64,000 nt of DNA, from positions 558,001-622,000 of the forward strand of contig CP103030.1 in the NCBI GenBank assembly GCA_024752435.1, written 5' to 3'. The translations under genes and the position numbers were made by a program. Under the pieces are notes generated by a model, which saw only the letters and a list, made by a program, of their open reading frames with translations, ran no database searches and was not told the origin of the DNA. Positions 59,692 to 64,000 of the stretch are shown piece by piece; positions within the stretch are counted from its first letter, which is position 1, and the number at the start of each line of letters is the position of its first letter. This stretch comes from Allantophomopsis cytisporea. Lineage: Eukaryota; Ascomycota; Leotiomycetes; Phacidiales; Phacidiaceae.

Positions 59692-61071
59692 TTAACCAGA
59701 TGGAGCATCACCGAGGAAACCCCAGTATTGTTCGGCGTTGAACTGGCTGGCATCGTTGGTCTTCCAGTAATCGTTGAATGGAGTGAAGAGAATGACACCC
59801 GCTGGGTTGTCAGAGAATGCGCTCTTGATGGAAGCAATGGCAGAAGCCTGGTTCTCGGTGGATGGAACGGCCTTGCCGTTGGTCTCTCCCTGCCATGGCC
59901 ATCCAGTCTCGGAGACGACAATGCTCTTTCCAGAGTCGACAACAGCTGCGAGGGTAGCGATCTGGGTGGTCAAGAAAGATCCAGAGTCGGCAGCTTCAAC
60001 TCCACCGTCGAAGAATGGGTGAGAGTTACAGGCGCAGAAATCGGAGTTGTTGCAGAGCTCTGGGTAGTTTCTCATGGCGACAAGGGTATCGACAGTGACG
60101 ACAGATCCAGTGTAACCGGCAGAGGACAACTGAGATCTAGCAGTGGAGATGGCGGCAACAACAGTGGCGGCATCGGCGGTACCGGCGTTGACGAGCTCGT
60201 TACCAACAGCGACGGCGTAGAAGGAGGACCAGTCACCATTGGCGGCGGAGATGATCAGGTTGATCTCATCGGAGAGGGTGCTGAGGTCGTAGATACCAGC
60301 AAAGATCTTCAAGCCGTAGGACTTGCAGGCAGCGAGAACAGTAGCGGTCTGGTCGCAGTCGGTGCCGTAGGTACGGATGTAACCGTAACCGGAGGCGAAG
60401 CCAGCGAAATCAGTGTTGACCTCGTCTTGGGTCTTGCAAGTACCATCGGCCTTGTATGGAGAGTAAGAGATACCGTGGCCGCTGGCGGAAGTGGAAGAGG
60501 AAGCGGATCTGGCGGAGGTGGTAACAGTGGAGGCGGAGCTGTAGTAGGTGGAGGAGGCCGCGTAGGAGACAGAGGCAGAGACTTCGGCGCTGACGGAAAC
60601 GATTCCAACGTCAACGTCCAAGCTGAGATCGAGACCAAGACCAGAAGAGGCGCTGGAAGAAGCAGGCGCATAGGTAGAGGTGGAGGTTGGCTCAACGTAG
60701 GTGGAGGTAGAGTAGACAGAGGAGGATGAAGAAGAGTAGACGGAGGATGAAGAAGAGTAGACGGAGGATGAGGAGGATGAAGTCGGCTCAGCTGGAGCAT
60801 CCCAGTTTGTGCTGGTGGAGATCGGGACACCATTTGGATCGACGAAGACGACAACAAATTCTGGAAGACCCGTGGCTTCGGCGTAGACGGTGGAAGTGAC
60901 GTCTACGACGACTCTCTTCTCGTGCTGGTGTACATTGCGGCGATCTATATCGGGGTCAATTTGCGCATTCTCCCTCTTGCGATATCAGTACATGGAGTTC
61001 TTACGGTGAGGTTGCGCAGAGGCGAGGCCGAGACCGAGGGCGGCGACGGAGATGATCGTGTTGGTTCTCAT
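59692..61071 (-). CDS. GH17 cell-wall beta-1,3-glucanase/glucanosyltransferase-like protein (BTGE/SCW type)
   Basis: Two exons, 61071-61005 and 60944-59692, encode 439 aa. The N-terminus MRTNTIISVAALGLGLASA is a signal peptide. A dibasic site (HEKR) about 15 residues later suits Kex2 processing. A Ser/Tyr/Thr-rich region with repeated SSSSVY units follows, probably heavily O-glycosylated. The catalytic GH17 domain spans about residues 185-439. The acid/base Glu is visible in VAVGNELV and the nucleophile Glu in VSETGWPW. FTPFNDYWK and QYWGFLGD are family landmarks. Such enzymes act on beta-1,3-glucan in the wall during growth. There is no obvious C-terminal GPI signal, so it is likely secreted or wall-bound. 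Subfamily assignment (BtgE against SCW4/10/11) is tentative. Confidence 0.92.
60721..60782. repeat. 21-bp tandem repeat coding for SSSSVYS units
   Basis: Two exact 21-base copies (60721-60741 and 60742-60762) and a partial third, all in frame inside the GH17 gene. They encode the repeated Ser-Tyr linker. Confidence 0.85.
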
Positions 61072-61949
61072 GATGATTATTTTAGACTTTAAGATCTATG
61101 GTATTCGAGATCTGTAGATGAGAATCGTAAGTATCGTGTAAATGTGATATCGTTGTTTGACTGCAATCCGACCAGCGGGTTGCAGTAATGTGCAAAAGGA
61201 ACGGATTGAGGCTGCTGAGAGCGTCTTTGGACCGAATTGGAGGCTCGACGAAGTTGAAGATACACGTGAAGACAGGAAGGGTAATTGAGGGAAGGGGAGG
61301 GTTGCGTTGGGTGTATATCAATTCGTCCTGTAAGGGCGTCTTTGTGACTTTCGGGTATGAATGAATGCCTTTTTGGTCGCGCAGACAATAGAATGACCCT
61401 CCGAGATAAACAACAAACCCCCAAAACAAAAAGAGTTTGAATGGTATAGTAGACAATGCGACGCGTACCTGACTTTTCCAACCTTGTTCTGTTGGTTCGG
61501 TGTTTTCTCTTGTGGTAAATTAGACTCCAGTAGATGGAATGTGAATTATGCGTGATGTCGTCGAGGAAAGAATGATTAATTCGAGGATGGTATGGTTTTG
61601 GGGTTCAAAGGAATGCACTGGGCTTTCGACTCTTGAGGACTTGATTGAGAAACGAGTGATCAATCGTTATCCAAAGAGGCCTTGAGGATTGACAGGATTG
61701 TCAGAGTGGTGAATTTCGAGAGGGAAGTGTATCGAAAGAGTGATGGTGAAGAGAGAGGACTGAGGGTGTGTATATGTTTCTCTATCGGAATTTACTTTCC
61801 TGATCTAGAGGGGAGAAAGTAGACTTGGGCGTCGTCACTAAGGTTGAGTAGGTGGAGCACACCTCTTTCTCTATGGAGGGAATGTGGGTAGTTTAGACTG
61901 ATTTGGATTTCTGAAGGGCAAAAGAGTGGAAAAGCGGTTGTCCGTTATT

Positions 61950-61960
61950 GGGGGGGGGGG
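61950..61960. repeat. Poly-G tract
   Basis: An uninterrupted run of 11 G on the plus strand. A second, shorter run (7 G) lies at about 62069-62075. Confidence 0.9.
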
Positions 61961-62231
61961 AGTGAGGGAGTGAGGATTTGAGTGGATCGATGATAGTTGA
62001 CTTTACATTTGGGCTTGGGTGGAGGATGTGCTCATGTTATTAAACAAGCGAGATTGGATTGTTGACAGGGGGGGGAAGGTAGTGGGAGGGTAGATCTCAC
62101 ATGTAGGTAGCAAGGGAAAAACACCAAGTCAAGCCAAGGCCAAGCCAAGGCACGAACGAGCATGAGCACGAGCACAAGAGCAGAAACAACAACGGGAACA
62201 AGAGTAAAAGTAGAGTTAGAGTCTTTTATAC

Positions 62232-62272
62232 GAGGTGGATGAGGTGGATGAGGTGGATGAGGTGGACGAGGG
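62232..62272. repeat. GAGGTGGAT minisatellite
   Basis: Four tandem copies of a 9-base GTGGATGAG-type unit. Non-coding. Confidence 0.88.
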
Positions 62273-62443
62273 GGCAAGAGGGGGACGAGGTCGAGGAATT
62301 CAAAGAATAAGATGTAAAAGACAGAGTGAGAACAGAGTGCATACATACATACATACTGCGTACTTACATACATATTCCAGACCACGGACAGCCAGACAAA
62401 ATGATGGAGAAGGTGAGATGATCAACAGGGACAAATACGAGAA

Positions 62444-62446
<3 letters not shown>

Positions 62447-62474
<28 letters not shown>

Positions 62475-62491
62475 AGTGAGAGTAAGAGTAA
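62447..62491. repeat. GAGGGT/GAGAGT hexamer repeat
   Basis: About seven hexamers, four GAGGGT followed by GAGAGT and AAGAGT variants. Confidence 0.88.
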
Positions 62492-62664
62492 GAAAACATC
62501 ATCTATTGTTGTCTGTATTGTTGTTTATCCTATGAGAGAGAGTATGTTATGATTGTACGTGACGGAAAAGCATTCAAATTTGGAGAGGAGATGAGATGAA
62601 TTGAAATAGAATAACACAAAATAAGATAAAATGAACAAATAATTGATCACCAGAATTACTGTGC

Positions 62665-62691
62665 ATTATTATTATTATTATTATTATTATG
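62665..62691. repeat. ATT trinucleotide microsatellite
   Basis: Eight consecutive ATT units. Non-coding. Confidence 0.9.
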
Positions 62692-62827
62692 ATTATTTGT
62701 TGTCAACAAACATACGTATTGTATTGTAGCTACTGTAGGTAAAGTAGGTACCTTTAGTAAGCACATCAAAGATGAGATCACCATCATCATCATGGTAGAT
62801 GAATGGAACACACGGACAACAATACAA

Positions 62828-62860
62828 TAGACACAGACACACAGACACACAGACACACCA
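62828..62860. repeat. ACAGACAC tandem repeat
   Basis: Three to four copies of an ACAGACAC(ac) unit. Non-coding. Confidence 0.85.
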
Positions 62861-63648
62861 CCAACCATAACATATGAGAGTGTTAAATATGCCCTCATGT
62901 CATGTGAATGACATTCAATGATCCTTCTATTTCCACATCTTGACTGCTCCAACCATTTCCATTCACCCACAGCAGATCGATCTACCATTGCACACTCCAA
63001 CTACTGTACTGAGCTCCCCGGATTTTGAACCCCATCCCCCCTCCCCCCCATGCATCTACATCTACATCTCTGTCTCCATCTTCCATATCTCCTCCAAAAG
63101 CAGATCAAGCTCGCATATACTTCATAATCTAGTGGCAGGATCGTCGAAAGTGTGAGATGGATATGTACTTACGATGAGCTAGGTTCTTCTCTGGGTGTAC
63201 ACAGTATACATCGGTGCACATCTTCCCACCGTAGAGGTCTAGAATTCAATTCTACCGACCATACTATGGAGATGAATCTTTGCAGAGGCGACTCAGATGC
63301 AATCGCTCCTCACTGCGTACTATGTGCTTGTACGAAGGTGCTGAATGAGCATATGTACTGCGTGGAGAGTGGCTTCTTGAATCAGTTCATGCATATTATA
63401 CGTACAATAATAATGCCCAGCGTTGGCAGTCCTGCTGGTGGACATTATCATTGGTGAAGGCTCAGCGACAACAGCCCGCCTTCACTCCAGAAATTTCATC
63501 ATGCTCATCCACTCATCCACTCATTCATTCGTCATAACTTCCGCCCTCTCCCATCGTCACTTTCCGCATACTACGCAGTCTTCATACCACAACATGAGAG
63601 AGAGTATGACTTCATGTTACCGAATCAAAGATACACGAAGGAATTGGA

Positions 63649-63703
63649 CAGTTGACAGTAGACAGTTGACAGTCGTCGGTTGTCGGTTAACGGTTGACAG
63701 AAG
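63649..63703. repeat. GACAGTTGACAGT-type degenerate repeat
   Basis: Two close copies of GACAGTTGACAGT followed by GTCGGTTGTCGGTTAACGGTTGACAG, a degenerate continuation of the same theme. Confidence 0.6.
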
Positions 63704-64000
63704 GATTCCTATTCCTATACCTGCAGGACTAAGCCAAGTTTACACAGACACGCAGCACAACCGTATGTCGGAAGGACGACGGTCTGGTATGAATGAGTCC
63801 TCTCTTCCGCCTTTTGATTTGTGGTGTAGGTACATTGTAGTGTAAGTACATTCAAGAGTGTCAGTCAGTCAGTCCGTCCTGTGCAGTATATGTGTCGGAT
63901 AGTTCATCATCCTCCTCAATTGGTCAATGACTCTCCTCTCTCTCCCCCCTCATCCTCATCTCATCATTTCATCACCCACACCACACACCAACAAGGATGC

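Larger units (their letters stand above)
61072..64000. other. Microsatellite-rich gene-free right end
   Basis: About 2.9 kb upstream of the GH17 gene with no supportable coding region. The first kilobase should hold the GH17 promoter. Many simple repeats follow: a G11 run, GTGGATGAG, GAGGGT, ATT and ACAGACAC tracts. Open frames in this zone are largely made of these repeats. Confidence 0.5.

Noticed and set aside
59728..60729. Plus-strand 333-codon frame
   Set aside because: It is antisense to the GH17 coding region, and its Gly/Val/Ser-rich product is the shadow of the Ser/Thr/Ala-rich real gene.
62440..62870. Possible CRISPR-like or telomeric repeat array
   Set aside because: The units are simple microsatellites of different type without regular spacers, and none is a TTAGGG-type telomere array.

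Overview
The window looks like nuclear DNA of a filamentous ascomycete (Pezizomycotina). Genes carry one to seven short introns, many under 70 nt, with GTANGT-type donors and CTAAC/CTGAC branch sites just before the acceptor. The gene set (white-collar photoreceptor, GH17 cell-wall enzyme, UsgS-type membrane protein, INP1, AMO1) is typical of this group. Sequence style and gene order hint at Leotiomycetes, but that is an inference.

Layout. 1-4.05 kb: no supportable gene. 4.06-4.65 (-): unrecognised coiled-coil protein. 6.1-8.2 (-): COG6, divergent from ATG9 (8.7-11.6, +). 12.1-12.7 (+): mitochondrial ribosomal protein S17. 13.0-15.8 (-): SAP1-like AAA ATPase. 17.6-18.9 (-): MRS3/MRS4 mitochondrial iron carrier. 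20.3-24.8 (-): condensin SMC4, divergent from an ELYS-type nuclear pore protein (25.1-26.2, +), which is followed by the FG nucleoporin AMO1 (26.9-29.0, +). 29.4-29.9 (-): ribosomal protein uS10. 31.0-33.5 (+): VID27. About 34.29-34.48 (+): a probable RNA polymerase III transcript of unknown identity. 35.1-36.8 (-): formamidase/acetamidase. 37.4-38.8 (-): UsgS-like membrane protein, divergent from INP1 (39.4-41.1, +). 43.4-46.9 (+): white collar-1. 48.7-49.9 (+): unusual Ras-like GTPase. 51.7-52.3 (+): orphan acidic protein. 53.1-54.4 (-): OTU1 deubiquitinase, divergent from RSC1 (54.9-57.8, +). 59.7-61.1 (-): secreted or wall GH17 glucanase. 61.1-64 kb: microsatellite-rich and gene-free.

Most genes are housekeeping. 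Themes that recur are membrane traffic and autophagy (COG6/ATG9, VID27, INP1), chromosome and nuclear-pore structure (SMC4, ELYS, AMO1, RSC1) and mitochondrial function (MRPS17, MRS3/4). No mobile element, CRISPR array, biosynthetic cluster or virus-like gene was seen.

The most interesting signals are: (i) three tandem upstream ORFs in the white collar-1 leader, joined stop-to-start by TGATG overlaps and ending in an ATGA overlap with the wc-1 start codon; (ii) the structured Pol III RNA candidate at 34.3 kb; (iii) a formamidase intron that keeps frame only with a GA-AG boundary or by loss of a conserved motif; (iv) a Ras-like GTPase with an insertion of about 43 residues and no CaaX box. Exon coordinates were derived by hand from splice motifs and frame. 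All multi-exon models given close in frame.
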